Assembly (NCBI RefSeq): GCF_025447595.1
Contig: NZ_JAOEJU010000009.1
Span: 124,001-188,000, forward strand
DNA length: 64,000 nt
Source of the DNA: Pseudomonas koreensis
GTDB lineage: Bacteria; Pseudomonadota; Gammaproteobacteria; Pseudomonadales; Pseudomonadaceae
Direction: 5' to 3'
The notes beneath the pieces were generated by a model, which was not told where the DNA came from, did no database searches, and worked only from the letters and a program-made list of their open reading frames with translations. Below, one piece after another: positions 35,168 through 44,427 of the stretch; within the stretch, counting starts at the first letter, position 1, and each line of letters begins with the position of its first letter. A program made the translations under genes and the position numbers.

Positions 35168-35971
35168 TCAGTGATCCTGAGGGTGATTATCGGCTGTGGC
35201 GAGAAACTCCAGCAGCGTTTGATTGAAGCGTTCGGGCTGATCGAGCGGGGTGGCGTGGCGCGAATCGGCGATCACCACCAGCCGCGCATCGGGCAGCAGT
35301 CTGACATAGGTTTCTTTCAGCGAAACGGGGGTGTAGTCCCGGTCGGCGCTGACGACGAGGGTTGGACAGGTGACCCGGGAAAGTCGTTCCTGAACCCCCC
35401 AGCCAACAATCGCATCGAAGCTGGCGAGATAAGCACGTTTGTCATTTTTTGCCCAGCGCTCCGCCATTTTCTGACGCAAATCAGCTTGCTCCGGTTTGGG
35501 GAACAGCTTGGCACCCAGTGCCTTGCCGATGGTGGCGAGGCTGAGCAGGCGCATCAGGCTCCAGCGCTTGAACCACTGCCAGTAATCGTCGCGACTGCGT
35601 ACCTTGACCTCGGGCGCGCTGTTGACGATGGTCAGGCTCTTGAGCATTCGCGGCTCATCGACGGCCAACTGAAAACCGATCATGCCGCCCATGGACAGCC
35701 CGGCGTAGTGCACCGGGCCGAGTTTCAAATGTTCGATCAGGGCAACGATGTCGGCGCTGAATCCGGCAATACTGTAGCGCTCGCGGGGTTTGTCGGAGCG
35801 GCCGTGACCTCGCACGTCCGGCACGATTACCCGGTAATGCGCGGCCAGCGCCGGAATCTGCATTTCCCAGTCCAGGGTGCTGGAGCCGAGCCCGTGAACC
35901 AGCAGCAACGGATCGCCGTGGCCATATTCCTCGTAGTGCAGGTTGCAACCTTCATGCTCGAAATACGCCAT
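35168..35971 (-). CDS. Alpha/beta-fold hydrolase
   Basis: The 267-residue cytoplasmic hydrolase has the oxyanion segment LVHGLGSSTLDWE (about 24-36), nucleophile Ser93 in AGLSMGGMIG, a later Asp in VVSADRDYTP and catalytic His in IADSRHATPLDQPE. The sequence resembles 3-oxoadipate enol-lactonase-like esterases but the substrate is not determinable. It lies between a LysR gene (14-base gap upstream) and ppiA (3-base gap), forming a probable operon. GGAG precedes the ATG. Confidence 0.9.
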   Translation of the reverse strand: MAYFEHEGCNLHYEEYGHGDPLLLVHGLGSSTLDWEMQIPALAAHYRVIVPDVRGHGRSDKPRERYSIAGFSADIVALIEHLKLGPVHYAGLSMGGMIGFQLAVDEPRMLKSLTIVNSAPEVKVRSRDDYWQWFKRWSLMRLLSLATIGKALGAKLFPKPEQADLRQKMAERWAKNDKRAYLASFDAIVGWGVQERLSRVTCPTLVVSADRDYTPVSLKETYVRLLPDARLVVIADSRHATPLDQPERFNQTLLEFLATADNHPQDH

Positions 35972-35985
35972 CGGTGAACTCCGTG

Positions 35986-36909
35986 TCAGGCTTGTTCGGG
36001 GGCGGCAAACGGTGCGTCCAGCGGCAGGGTGTCGAATGTGCGCAGCAGTTCGACGAGGATCTGCGAAGCCGGGCCCAAGGGTTTGTCCTTGTTCGAATAC
36101 AGATAAAAGCTGGAATTGCGGTTACCGCCACGGTCCAACGGTAGCAGTTTGAGCGAACCTTCCTTCAGTTCCCGCTCGATCATGTGCCGAGGCAACCAGG
36201 CGAAGCCCAGGCCATTGCTGACAAATGTTGCAGCAGTGGCCAGACTGCCGACGGTCCAGCGCTGTTCGGCGCCGAGCCAGCCGACATCCCGTGGCTGCTG
36301 GCGACCGGAGTCGCGGATTACCACCTGCATGTGGGTTTCCAGATCCTGGAAGCTCAATTCGCGGCCCAGGCGATGCAGGGGGTGGTCGGGGTTGGCAACG
36401 GCGACAAACTCCACGTCACTCAGCTCGGCACCCAGATACCCGGGAATGCTCAGCCCGGTGATCGCCAGGTCGGCCACACCTTCGAGCAGCACTTCCTCGA
36501 CGCCCGACAGCACCTCTTCACGCAGACGTACACGGCAGCCTCGACTCTGAGGCATGAAGGCGGTCAAGGCCCGGACGATGCGAGCGCTCGGGTAGGCGGC
36601 GTCCACGACCAATCGCACTTCGGCTTCCCAACCTTGCTCCATGTGATGGGCGAGGTCTTCCAGCTGGCTGGCCTGTTTCACCAGTTGTCGCGAGCGGCGC
36701 AGCAGCACTCCGCCGGCTTCGGTCAGCACAGCCTTGCGACCGTCGATGCGCAACAGCGGCACGCCGAGCTGATCCTGCATACGGGCGACGGTGTAGCTCA
36801 CCGACGATTGCGAGCGGTGCAGGGCCTCGGCGGCCTGGGCGAATCCGCCGTGGTCGACCACGGCCTGCAACGTTCGCCATTGATCAAGGGTCACGCGGGG
36901 CGCTTTCAT
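35986..36909 (-). CDS. LysR-family transcriptional regulator
   Basis: The 307-residue regulator has an N-terminal HTH (residues 4-63; AEALHRSQSSVSYTVARMQ) and an effector-binding domain. The ATG at 36909 is preferred over the adjacent upstream TTG; the gagct-type ribosome site fits. The usual neighbour for this LysR type is a divergent gene; here a small exported protein gene starts 49 bases away, and the hydrolase and ppiA follow downstream on the same strand. Confidence 0.9.
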   Translation of the reverse strand: MKAPRVTLDQWRTLQAVVDHGGFAQAAEALHRSQSSVSYTVARMQDQLGVPLLRIDGRKAVLTEAGGVLLRRSRQLVKQASQLEDLAHHMEQGWEAEVRLVVDAAYPSARIVRALTAFMPQSRGCRVRLREEVLSGVEEVLLEGVADLAITGLSIPGYLGAELSDVEFVAVANPDHPLHRLGRELSFQDLETHMQVVIRDSGRQQPRDVGWLGAEQRWTVGSLATAATFVSNGLGFAWLPRHMIERELKEGSLKLLPLDRGGNRNSSFYLYSNKDKPLGPASQILVELLRTFDTLPLDAPFAAPEQA

Positions 36910-36958
36910 CAATAGCTCCTCTTGTCCTAAGCTGGCGGTCCCTCATGGAGACTGCCGA

Positions 36959-37273
36959 ATGAAAAAATTCTGTTGTGTGTTGCTGGCGCTGCTTCCGCTG
37001 ACTGCGTTCGCGTACCCGATCGATGTGGAGAAAGACCTCAACGGCCTGAAGATCGACTACAACGCGTTCGACACCGATAACGACATCGGCTCCATTCAGG
37101 TCAACAACTACGGCGACGTCGACGCAACCTGCAAGGTGGTGTTCACCAACGGCCCAGAGGCTCCACGCACTCGCAATATCGACGTCGCGGCAGGCAAGCA
37201 TAAAAACGCTACCGCCAAGTTCACCCGGACCATCATCAAGCTGCGCATCAAGCTGAGCTGCACGCCGAAGTAA
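36959..37273 (+). CDS. Small exported protein of unknown function
   Basis: The 104-residue precursor has a signal peptide (1-18, LALLPLTAFA). The mature part is about 86 residues and predicted beta-rich, with two cysteines (DATCKVVF and the near-terminal LSCTPK) that could form a disulfide. The C-terminal part is basic. GGAG lies before the ATG. Its start is only 49 bases from the divergent LysR start, so it may be that regulator's target. I recognise no named family. Confidence 0.75.
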   Translation: MKKFCCVLLALLPLTAFAYPIDVEKDLNGLKIDYNAFDTDNDIGSIQVNNYGDVDATCKVVFTNGPEAPRTRNIDVAAGKHKNATAKFTRTIIKLRIKLSCTPK

Positions 37274-37281
37274 CGACATGT

Positions 37282-37307
37282 CCCTGTGGGGGCGGGCTCC
37301 CACAGGG
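37282..37307 (+). terminator. Hairpin ccctgtggg / cccacaggg
   Basis: 9-bp perfect arms with an 8-base GC-rich loop lie 9 bases after the small exported protein gene. It may be a decayed REP half serving as terminator. No T-run. Confidence 0.55.
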
Positions 37308-37432
37308 TATGGCTCGCATATAAACGAATTTTTCGATGCTTTGCAGCAATTATTTGCGCTTTTTCATCGATACGACTCTGTTTAACCTTCACTCCATCGA
37401 CTTACAACATTCTCGGATGGAGGCTACACAAC

Positions 37433-38032
37433 ATGTCCCGCGTTCTGATCATCGAAAGCAGTGCCCGCCAGCAAGACTCGGTTTCCCGTCAACTGACCCA
37501 GACCTTCATCAGTCAGTGGAAAGCGGCGCATCCGGAAGATCAGATCACCGTTCGTGACCTCGCCGTGAACCCGGTGCCTCACCTGGACATCAACCTGCTG
37601 GGTGGCTGGATGAAGCCCGCTGACCAGCGCAACGCCAATGAACAATCCTCGCTGGATCGTTCCAACGAACTGACAGATGAATTGCTGGCCGCCGACGTGC
37701 TGGTAATGGCAGCACCGATGTACAACTTCGCCATCCCGAGCACCCTGAAAGCATGGCTCGACCATGTGCTGCGTGCCGGCGTGACTTTCAAGTACACCGA
37801 AACCGGCCCGCAAGGCCTGCTCAGCGGCAAGCGTGCCTACGTGCTGACCGCTCGCGGCGGCATCTACGCCGGTGGCCCTGCAGATCACCAGGAACCGTAC
37901 CTGCGTCAGGTGATGGGTTTCATCGGTATCCACGACGTGACCTTCATCCACGCTGAAGGCATGAACCTGGGCGGCGACTTCCAGGAGAAGGGCCTCAACC
38001 AGGCCAACGCCAAACTGTCCCAGGTCGCTTGA
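37433..38032 (+). CDS. azoR: FMN-dependent NADH:quinone oxidoreductase / azoreductase
   Basis: The 199-residue flavodoxin-fold enzyme contains the FMN phosphate loop SSARQQDSVSRQL (residues 9-21), PMYNFAIPSTLKAWLDHVLRAG (about 95-116) and TARGGIY. AzoR enzymes reduce quinones and azo compounds and protect against electrophile stress. GGAGG lies 9 bases upstream of the ATG. It is probably a single-gene unit, bounded by a strong terminator at 38141. Confidence 0.93.
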   Translation: MSRVLIIESSARQQDSVSRQLTQTFISQWKAAHPEDQITVRDLAVNPVPHLDINLLGGWMKPADQRNANEQSSLDRSNELTDELLAADVLVMAAPMYNFAIPSTLKAWLDHVLRAGVTFKYTETGPQGLLSGKRAYVLTARGGIYAGGPADHQEPYLRQVMGFIGIHDVTFIHAEGMNLGGDFQEKGLNQANAKLSQVA

Positions 38033-38140
38033 TATGTTAATCGCCAGATAATCGCCGATTGTTGTAGTGACCTGGCGCAACCCCTTCAAGGCTCTACGCG
38101 CATCGAACCTCCCTTTGCACTTGTTGCTCCTGAGTGCTGT

Positions 38141-38179
38141 AGCCCGATTGAACGCTTTAGCGAGATCGGGCTTTTTTTT
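38141..38179 (+). terminator. Intrinsic terminator after azoR
   Basis: The stem agcccgat/atcgggct (38141-38148, 38165-38172) is followed by eight or more T residues. It lies about 110 bases after the azoR stop and 66 before the next start. Confidence 0.9.
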
Positions 38180-38244
38180 GCCCGGGATTTAGCGATGGCC
38201 GGCAAAAACCGCTATCGTCGCCGCCATTCGAAATCGAGGCGAGC

Positions 38245-39126
38245 ATGGGCTATCTACTTTTTGTCACGCTGATCCAGGCGTTTTCCTTCAGTCTGATCGG
38301 CGAATACCTGGCCGGTCATGTCGACAGCTACTTCGCGGTGCTGGTGCGTGTAGTGCTGGCCGGGCTGGTGTTCATCCCGCTGACCCGCTGGCGTTCGGTG
38401 GAACCGGCGTTCATGCGCGGCATGCTGCTGATCGGCGCGTTGCAGTTCGGCGTGACCTATGTCTGCCTGTATTTGAGCTTCCGCGTACTGACGGTGCCGG
38501 AAGTGCTGCTGTTCACCATCCTTACGCCTCTGCATGTGACGCTGATCGAAGATGCGCTCAACCGACGCTTCAACCCGTGGGCGTTGATCGCCGCACTGGT
38601 GGCGGTCGTCGGCGCGGCGGTGATTCGCTACGATCGGATCAACCCGGACTTCTTCATGGGCTTTTTGCTGCTGCAACTGGCCAACTTCACCTACGCCGCC
38701 GGGCAGGTGCTGTACAAGCATCTGGTGGCGAAACACCCGAGCGATCTGCCGCACTACCGGCGCTTCGGCTTCTTCTATCTCGGCGCACTGGCGGTGGCGT
38801 TGCCGGCGTTCCTGCTGTTCGGCAAATCCAACTTCCTGCCCGAAGCTCCGCTGCAATGGGGCGTGCTGGTGTTCCTTGGCCTGGTCTCGACCGCGCTCGG
38901 TTTGTATTGGTGGAACAAGGGCGCCTGCCTGGTCAACGGCGGCACCCTGGCGGTGATGAACAACCTGCACGTGCCGGTGGGGTTGCTGCTGAATCTGCTG
39001 ATCTGGAATCAGCATGAAGAACTCGGGCGGTTGTTCCTTGGTGGCAGCGTGATCCTGGCGGCGGTTTGGATCAGCCGGTTGGGGATTCGCAAGCCGGGGT
39101 CAGTTGCTCCACCAGAAACTCGATAA
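38245..39126 (+). CDS. DMT-superfamily (EamA) carboxylate/amino acid/amine-type transporter
   Basis: The 293-residue inner-membrane protein has ten helices. It begins GYLLFVTLIQAFSFSLIGEY and carries LQLANFTYAAGQVLYKHL in the second half, resembling the EamA subgroup often labelled carboxylate/amino acid/amine transporter. A likely -10 region (ctatcgt) lies about 35 bases upstream of the ATG. Its last 56 bases overlap the end of the convergent LysR gene. Confidence 0.9.
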   Translation: MGYLLFVTLIQAFSFSLIGEYLAGHVDSYFAVLVRVVLAGLVFIPLTRWRSVEPAFMRGMLLIGALQFGVTYVCLYLSFRVLTVPEVLLFTILTPLHVTLIEDALNRRFNPWALIAALVAVVGAAVIRYDRINPDFFMGFLLLQLANFTYAAGQVLYKHLVAKHPSDLPHYRRFGFFYLGALAVALPAFLLFGKSNFLPEAPLQWGVLVFLGLVSTALGLYWWNKGACLVNGGTLAVMNNLHVPVGLLLNLLIWNQHEELGRLFLGGSVILAAVWISRLGIRKPGSVAPPETR

Positions 39127-39976
39127 ACGCCCGGGTCTTCTGCGGCACCCGCCGCGCTGACGAATACACCGCGTTTATGGTAATTGCCGGGGCTTGCCAT
39201 TCGCACAGCACCGGCACCAGTCGTCCGGCTGCCAATGCTTCTTCGACGATGAAGTCCGGCAGCAGCGCAATGCCCATGCCGGACTCGGCCGCTTGCGCCA
39301 GCAGGTCACCATTGTTGGCGTGCAACGGCCCGGTCACGTTGACCCGTTGCGTCTCCTTGCCGTTGCACAGTTGCAGGCTGACGCCGCTTTGCAGATAGCC
39401 GTAGTTCAAGCATTGATGTGAGCGCAGATCCTGCGGGGTCAGCGGCGTGCCCGCGCGTTCGAGGTAAGCGGGCGAGGCGACCATGATTCGCGGCGCCGGC
39501 GCCAGTTGCCGGGCGATCATGGTTGAGTCAGGCAGGCTGGCGATACGGATGGTCACGTCGAACCCGCCGCGCACCGGATCGACCTGCTGGTCGCTGAGCA
39601 CCAGTTGCAACTCGATGTTCGGGTGCTGCTCGTGGAACAGCGGAATCAGTTTGCCCAAGCGCCGCAGGCCGAACGACATCGGTGCGTTGACCCGCAACAC
39701 CCCACGCAATTCGCCCACCCCGTCCCGCGCCCGCTGTTCGGCCTCATCCAGCGCCGCAATCACTTCCCGCGCCGCTTCGAAATACTCGGCTCCAGCCTCG
39801 GTCAGGTGCAGGCTGCGGGTGGTGCGTTGCAGCAGTTGCACGCCGATGGCTTCTTCCAGTGCCTGAATCTGTTTGCTGACTTTCGAGCGGGGCACGTCCA
39901 TGGCTCGGGCGGCGGCTGCGAAGCCGTTTTCGCCGACCGTTACCACGAAGGCGCGCATGCATTCGATGCGATCCAT
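39071..39976 (-). CDS. LysR-family transcriptional regulator
   Basis: The 301-residue regulator has an N-terminal HTH (AARAMDVPRSKVSKQIQALE) and an effector domain, close to the AaeR/DsdC-like LysR group. It is divergent from the isochorismatase-like gene (169 bases between starts), with a 15-base palindrome, agaatcaatgattct, in between. It probably represses or activates that hydrolase. The 3' end overlaps the EamA gene by 56 bases. Confidence 0.92.
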   Translation of the reverse strand: MDRIECMRAFVVTVGENGFAAAARAMDVPRSKVSKQIQALEEAIGVQLLQRTTRSLHLTEAGAEYFEAAREVIAALDEAEQRARDGVGELRGVLRVNAPMSFGLRRLGKLIPLFHEQHPNIELQLVLSDQQVDPVRGGFDVTIRIASLPDSTMIARQLAPAPRIMVASPAYLERAGTPLTPQDLRSHQCLNYGYLQSGVSLQLCNGKETQRVNVTGPLHANNGDLLAQAAESGMGIALLPDFIVEEALAAGRLVPVLCEWQAPAITINAVYSSARRVPQKTRAFIEFLVEQLTPACESPTG

Positions 39977-39991
39977 GATTGTCCCTTTTTT

Positions 39992-40006
39992 AGAATCAAT
40001 GATTCT
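39992..40006. promoter_or_regulatory. Palindromic operator candidate AGAATCA-A-TGATTCT
   Basis: The perfect 7-bp arms around a single A lie 16 bases upstream of the LysR start, within the divergent promoter region. This is the position expected for an autoregulatory LysR recognition site. Confidence 0.6.
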
Positions 40007-40145
40007 CGATTTTATGGAATTGTCCCTTTATCGGCTAGCCCCTAAAGTGACATCCAAGCCGAGACAACAACGCCGAAGACGGCAAGCCACTCGACTCACC
40101 CATTACCCAATCGAAACTCTGAAACGACATCAAAAGGAACGCGCC

Positions 40146-40790
40146 ATGTCTATCCGTGAACTGCTGAACCCAACCAACTCCGCCCTGATCCTGATCGACC
40201 ACCAGCCACAAATGGCGTTCGGCGTGCAGTCGATCGACCGTCAGACCCTGAAGAACAACACCGTCGGCCTGGCCAAGGCAGCGAAGATCTTCAATGTGCC
40301 GACCATCTACACCTCGGTCGAAACCGAAAGCTTCAGCGGCTACATCTGGCCGGAACTGCTGGCAGTTCACCCGGAGCAGAAGCCGATCGAGCGCACCTCG
40401 ATGAACTCCTGGGAAGACAAGGCGCTGGTTGACGCCGTGAAGGCCACCGGCCGCAAGAAACTGATCATCGCTGCGTTGTGGACCGAGGTCTGCCTGACCT
40501 TCCCGGCACTGGAAGCCCTGGCCGAAGGCTACGAGGTGTACATCGTCACCGACGCGTCCGGCGGCACCACCAAAGAAGCTCACGACATGTCGGTACAGCG
40601 GATGATTCAGGCCGGTGCGGTACCGGTGACCTGGCAGCAAGTGTTGCTCGAGTACCAGCGTGACTGGGCGCACAAAGACACTTATCAGGCGGTGATGGAC
40701 CTGGTGCTGGAACACAGCGGCGCGTACGGCATGGGCGTCGATTACGCCTACACCATGGTGCACAAGGCACCGCAGCGGCAGGCCAAATAA
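40146..40790 (+). CDS. Isochorismatase-fold hydrolase (YcaC-like)
   Basis: The 214-residue cysteine hydrolase has catalytic Asp18 (LILIDHQPQM) and nucleophile Cys116 (LWTEVCLTFP), followed by the VTDASGGTT segment typical of the YcaC subgroup. The YcaC substrate is unknown; related enzymes are amidases or nicotinamidases. AAGGA precedes the ATG. Regulation by the divergent LysR is likely. A REP doublet follows the stop. Confidence 0.92.
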   Translation: MSIRELLNPTNSALILIDHQPQMAFGVQSIDRQTLKNNTVGLAKAAKIFNVPTIYTSVETESFSGYIWPELLAVHPEQKPIERTSMNSWEDKALVDAVKATGRKKLIIAALWTEVCLTFPALEALAEGYEVYIVTDASGGTTKEAHDMSVQRMIQAGAVPVTWQQVLLEYQRDWAHKDTYQAVMDLVLEHSGAYGMGVDYAYTMVHKAPQRQAK

Positions 40791-40818
40791 GGCGATATTT
40801 CGAAATAGATGCAGTACC

Positions 40819-40908
40819 TGTGGGAGCGAGCTTGCTCGCGAAGGCGTCATGTCAGTCGACATTTATGTTGAATGACCTGCTGCATTCGCGAGCAAGCTCG
40901 CTCCCACA
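40819..40908. repeat. REP doublet (gagcttgctcg type)
   Basis: Inverted copies at 40819-40842 and 40885-40908. The spacer has gtcatgtcagtcgacattta and gttgaatgac, similar to the doublets at 31701 and 57742. It lies between convergent genes. Confidence 0.92.
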
Positions 40909-40922
40909 TTTGATCGGTGGTT

Positions 40923-42221
40923 TTACATCAGATGCTTTCCAGCCTCGGGTATATGCGCCGAGCCCAACACCGCCGGCAACAAACCGGAGCGCAAATCCCC
41001 GCCACTCGGCTGCTGATACAGGCTCAACCCGAACTCCGGCAGCACCGCCAGCAGGTAATCGAAAATATCCCCCTGAATCCGCTCGTAATCGGCCCACACC
41101 GTGGTGGTGGTGAAGCAATAGATTTCCAGCGGAATGCCCTGGGCCGTGGTCTGCATCTGGCGGACCATGCAGGTCATGTTCGGCTGGATCTCCGGGTGGC
41201 TTTTCAGATAGGCCAGCGCATACGCCCGGAAGGTGCCGATGTTGGTCATGCGCCGGCGGTTGGCCGACATCGCAGCGACATTGCCCTGCGCCTCGTTCCA
41301 GGCTTTGAGCTCGGCTTTCTTGCGGCCCATGTAGGCGGTCAGCAGGTGCACCTGGGAGAGTTTTTCCTCTTCATCGTCGCGGATGAAACGCACACCGCTG
41401 GCGTCGATGAACAGACTGCGCTTGATCCGCCGCCCGCCTGACTGCTGCATGCCGCGCCAGTTTCTGAACGACTCGGACATCAGGCGCCAGGTCGGGATCG
41501 AGACGATGGTCTTGTCGAAATTCTGCACCTTGACTGTGTGCAGGGTGATATCCACCACATCGCCATCGGCGCCGACCTGCGGCATTTCGATCCAGTCGCC
41601 TACCCGCAGCATGTCGTTGCTGGTCAGTTGCACGCTGGCGACGAACGACAGCAGGGTGTCCTTGTAGACCAACAGGATCACCGCCGACATCGCACCCAGA
41701 CCGGACAGCAGCAACAGCGGCGAACGGTCGATCAGGGTGGCGACGATGATGATCGCGCCGAACACGTACAGGACCATTTTTGCCAGTTGCACATAACCCT
41801 TGATCGAGCGGGTGCGGGCGTGTTCGGTGCGGGCGTAGATGTCCAGCAGCGCATTGAGCAGGGCGCTGACCGACAGCAGCAGGAACAGAATGGTGAACGC
41901 CAGCGCCACGTTGCCGAGGAACACCGTGGCGGTCTTGCTCAGCTCCGGCACCAGGTGCAGGCCGAACTGGATCACCAGCGACGGCGTCATCTGCGCCAGA
42001 CGCTGAAACACCTTGTTATGCCGAAAGTCGTTGATCCAGTGCAGTGCGGGCTGGCGACCGAGCATGCGGCTGGCATGCAGGATCAGGTAACGCGCCACTC
42101 GTCCGAGGACCAGTGCGATTACCAGCAACAGGATCAGAGCCAGGCCGGCGTGCAGGAACGGGTGCTGATCGAGGGCACCCCAGAGGTCTTGGGCGTTGAG
42201 CCAGAGCTGTTTGAAATCCAT
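40923..42221 (-). CDS. MscS-family mechanosensitive channel (YbdG-like)
   Basis: The 432-residue inner-membrane protein has about five transmembrane helices before the pore helix and MscS beta domain (SAVILLVYKDTLLSFVASVQL, then NDMLRVGDWIEMP). A large C-terminal cytoplasmic region follows. Length and domain order fit E. coli YbdG (415 residues), which gives low-threshold osmotic release. It is a single gene between a REP doublet and the divergent helicase gene. Confidence 0.9.
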   Translation of the reverse strand: MDFKQLWLNAQDLWGALDQHPFLHAGLALILLLVIALVLGRVARYLILHASRMLGRQPALHWINDFRHNKVFQRLAQMTPSLVIQFGLHLVPELSKTATVFLGNVALAFTILFLLLSVSALLNALLDIYARTEHARTRSIKGYVQLAKMVLYVFGAIIIVATLIDRSPLLLLSGLGAMSAVILLVYKDTLLSFVASVQLTSNDMLRVGDWIEMPQVGADGDVVDITLHTVKVQNFDKTIVSIPTWRLMSESFRNWRGMQQSGGRRIKRSLFIDASGVRFIRDDEEEKLSQVHLLTAYMGRKKAELKAWNEAQGNVAAMSANRRRMTNIGTFRAYALAYLKSHPEIQPNMTCMVRQMQTTAQGIPLEIYCFTTTTVWADYERIQGDIFDYLLAVLPEFGLSLYQQPSGGDLRSGLLPAVLGSAHIPEAGKHLM

Positions 42222-42412
42222 GAGAGAGACGATTCTTCTGTAAGACGCGACGGGCGATTAGAGCATTTAAGACGCTGTGTATTACCGTTGGAGACAAATC
42301 GAGCAACAAAAAAGCCACTGATTACGGCGGATTTCACAAAGAAACTCGGCCTGAGCGCTCGAAACCGGTAACCTATGCAGCTGATTTTTTGCATATCTTC
42401 GAGGTAGCACCC

Positions 42413-43753
42413 GTGTTTTCCCAATTCGCCCTGCACGAACGCCTGCTCAAAGCCGTGGCCGAGCTGAAATTTGTCGAGCCAACGCCTGTGCAAGCCGCGG
42501 CCATTCCGCTGGCGCTTCAGGGGCGTGACCTGCGGGTGACGGCGCAAACCGGTAGCGGCAAGACCGCCGCTTTTGTCCTGCCGATCCTCAATCGCCTGAT
42601 CGGCCCGGCCAAGGTCCGCGTCAGCATCAAGACCCTGATCCTGTTGCCGACCCGCGAACTGGCCCAGCAGACCCTGAAGGAAGTCGAGCGCTTTTCGCAG
42701 TTCACTTTCATCAAGACCGGCCTGATCACCGGCGGTGAAGACTTCAAGGTCCAGGCTGCCATGCTGCGCAAGGTACCGGACATCCTGATCGGCACCCCGG
42801 GCCGGATGATCGAGCAGCTGAACGCCGGCAACCTCGATTTGAAAGAAGTCGAAGTGCTGGTGCTCGACGAAGCCGACCGCATGCTCGACATGGGTTTCGC
42901 CGAAGACGTGCAGCGTCTGGTCGACGAATGTCCGAACCGTCAGCAGACCATGCTGTTCTCCGCCACCACCGGCGGGTCCGGCCTGCGCGAGATGATCGCC
43001 AAGGTGCTGAACAACCCTGAGCACTTGCAGCTCAACGCGGTCAGCCAGCTGAACGACACCACCCGTCAGCAGATCATCACCGCCGACCACAACCAGCACA
43101 AAGAACAGATCGTCAACTGGCTGCTGGCCAACGAGACCTATCAGAAGGCCATTGTCTTCACCAACACCCGGGCCATGGCCGACCGCATCTACGGTCGCCT
43201 CGTCGCCCAGGAATACAAGGCGTTCGTGCTGCACGGCGAGAAAGACCAGAAGGACCGCAAACTGGCGATCGACCGTCTGAAGCAGGGCGGCGTGAAGATC
43301 CTGGTGGCCACCGATGTGGCGGCCCGTGGTCTGGACGTTGATGGCCTGGATCTGGTGATCAACTTCGACATGCCACGCAGCGGCGACGAATACGTACACC
43401 GGATCGGTCGTACCGGCCGTGCCGGCAATGACGGTCTGGCGATCTCGCTGATCTGCCACGGCGACTGGAACCTGATGTCGAGCATCGAGCGCTACCTAAA
43501 GCAGCGGTTCGAGCGTCGCACCATCAAGGAAGTCAAAGGCACCTACGGCGGGCCGAAAAAGGTCAAGGCTTCGGGCAAGGCCGTCGGCGTGAAAAAGAAA
43601 AAGACCGACGCCAAGGGCGACAAGAAGAAAACCGCCGCCAAGACCCCGACCAAGCGCAAGAGCGCTAACCGTCCGAAGCCGGACGCACTGGTGAGCAGCG
43701 ACGGCATGGCCCCGCTGAAACGCCGCAAACCGGCAGCGCCAGCGGCTGAATAA
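42413..43753 (+). CDS. DEAD-box RNA helicase (RhlE-like)
   Basis: The 446-residue helicase has Q motif FVEPTPVQ, Walker A AQTGSGKT (about 44-51), PTRELAQQ, GTPGR, the DEAD box, SATTG (motif III), VATDVAARGLD and HRIGRTGR. A Lys-rich tail (from about residue 380) suits RNA binding. The GTG at 42413 is chosen because GAGGT lies before it. The upstream start at 42389 would add residues not seen in the family. It likely functions in ribosome assembly or RNA decay. Confidence 0.93.
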   Translation: MFSQFALHERLLKAVAELKFVEPTPVQAAAIPLALQGRDLRVTAQTGSGKTAAFVLPILNRLIGPAKVRVSIKTLILLPTRELAQQTLKEVERFSQFTFIKTGLITGGEDFKVQAAMLRKVPDILIGTPGRMIEQLNAGNLDLKEVEVLVLDEADRMLDMGFAEDVQRLVDECPNRQQTMLFSATTGGSGLREMIAKVLNNPEHLQLNAVSQLNDTTRQQIITADHNQHKEQIVNWLLANETYQKAIVFTNTRAMADRIYGRLVAQEYKAFVLHGEKDQKDRKLAIDRLKQGGVKILVATDVAARGLDVDGLDLVINFDMPRSGDEYVHRIGRTGRAGNDGLAISLICHGDWNLMSSIERYLKQRFERRTIKEVKGTYGGPKKVKASGKAVGVKKKKTDAKGDKKKTAAKTPTKRKSANRPKPDALVSSDGMAPLKRRKPAAPAAE

Positions 43754-43770
43754 GTCGTTTCAGGCAGGCA

Positions 43771-43803
43771 AAGAAAAACCCGGACATGGTCCGGGTTTTT
43801 CTT
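43771..43803. terminator. Bidirectional intrinsic terminator
   Basis: The stem aagaaaaacccgga / tccgggtttttctt gives an A-rich 5' and T-rich 3' flank. It lies between the convergent helicase gene and the unknown gene at 43816. Confidence 0.93.
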
Positions 43804-43815
43804 TGCCTCCGTTTA

Positions 43816-44415
43816 TCAACTGCCCAGCAAGCCAGTGGTGTCGGCGTCAAAACGCCGCTTGGCTTGATCGGCTGCCGTTTTGAGCAGGGCGAGCAGGGCG
43901 GCCTCGCTGTACAGCCCGGACAGTGCCAGCTCTTTTGGCGTTGGCTCGATCGGGATCAGTACATCTTCACCCGCCGAATGCAGCCAGATCGCTACAAGGT
44001 GCAGCGCCGACACAAACAGCATTCGCAGTTCAACGGTTTTGCCCTTCAGTTGTGGCGATTGCTCCGCCAGTTTCAGCGCATCGACCGTGGCGCTCGCCAG
44101 GTTGCCGTGGTTCAACGAGGCGAACTCGACGTGACCGCGTACTTCGGCCAATTGCGCATCGGCAATCGAAACACCGCCGGAGAACACCAGGTAATGCCAG
44201 TCGCCCACGCGGGCGTTTTTCAGGCCTTTGCCCTGGCTCAGGTCGTCCAGACTGAGCGAGTAGCCGCGATAGGCCTCGCTGAGGCTGATCCCGGCGGGCG
44301 CAGCACTGGCGAATTGGCGATTGACGCCGAAGCCCTGTGTCTGCAAAGCCGCCTGTAAGGCCGGACGCAAAGTCTGCACGCCGTTGGAAGGCGCCTTTGG
44401 ATAAGTCAGTTGCAT
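43816..44415 (-). CDS. Unknown protein paired with a papain-like cysteine protease
   Basis: The 199-residue protein has no signal peptide and no recognised domain. It has a mid-section HVEFASLNHGNLASATVDALK and a hydrophobic helix around 130-145 (RMLFVSALHLVAIWLHSAG). AGGAGGG lies 9 bases before the ATG. It follows the protease gene by 12 bases on the same strand, so the two are almost certainly made together. It may be a partner, target or inhibitor of the protease; this is inference. Confidence 0.65.
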   Translation of the reverse strand: MQLTYPKAPSNGVQTLRPALQAALQTQGFGVNRQFASAAPAGISLSEAYRGYSLSLDDLSQGKGLKNARVGDWHYLVFSGGVSIADAQLAEVRGHVEFASLNHGNLASATVDALKLAEQSPQLKGKTVELRMLFVSALHLVAIWLHSAGEDVLIPIEPTPKELALSGLYSEAALLALLKTAADQAKRRFDADTTGLLGS

Positions 44416-44427
44416 GATGTCGCCCTC

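Noticed and set aside
38194..38271. Arg-rich 25-codon ORF overlapping the start of the EamA gene at 38245
   Set aside because: No Shine-Dalgarno, and it runs through what looks like the -10 promoter region (ctatcgt).
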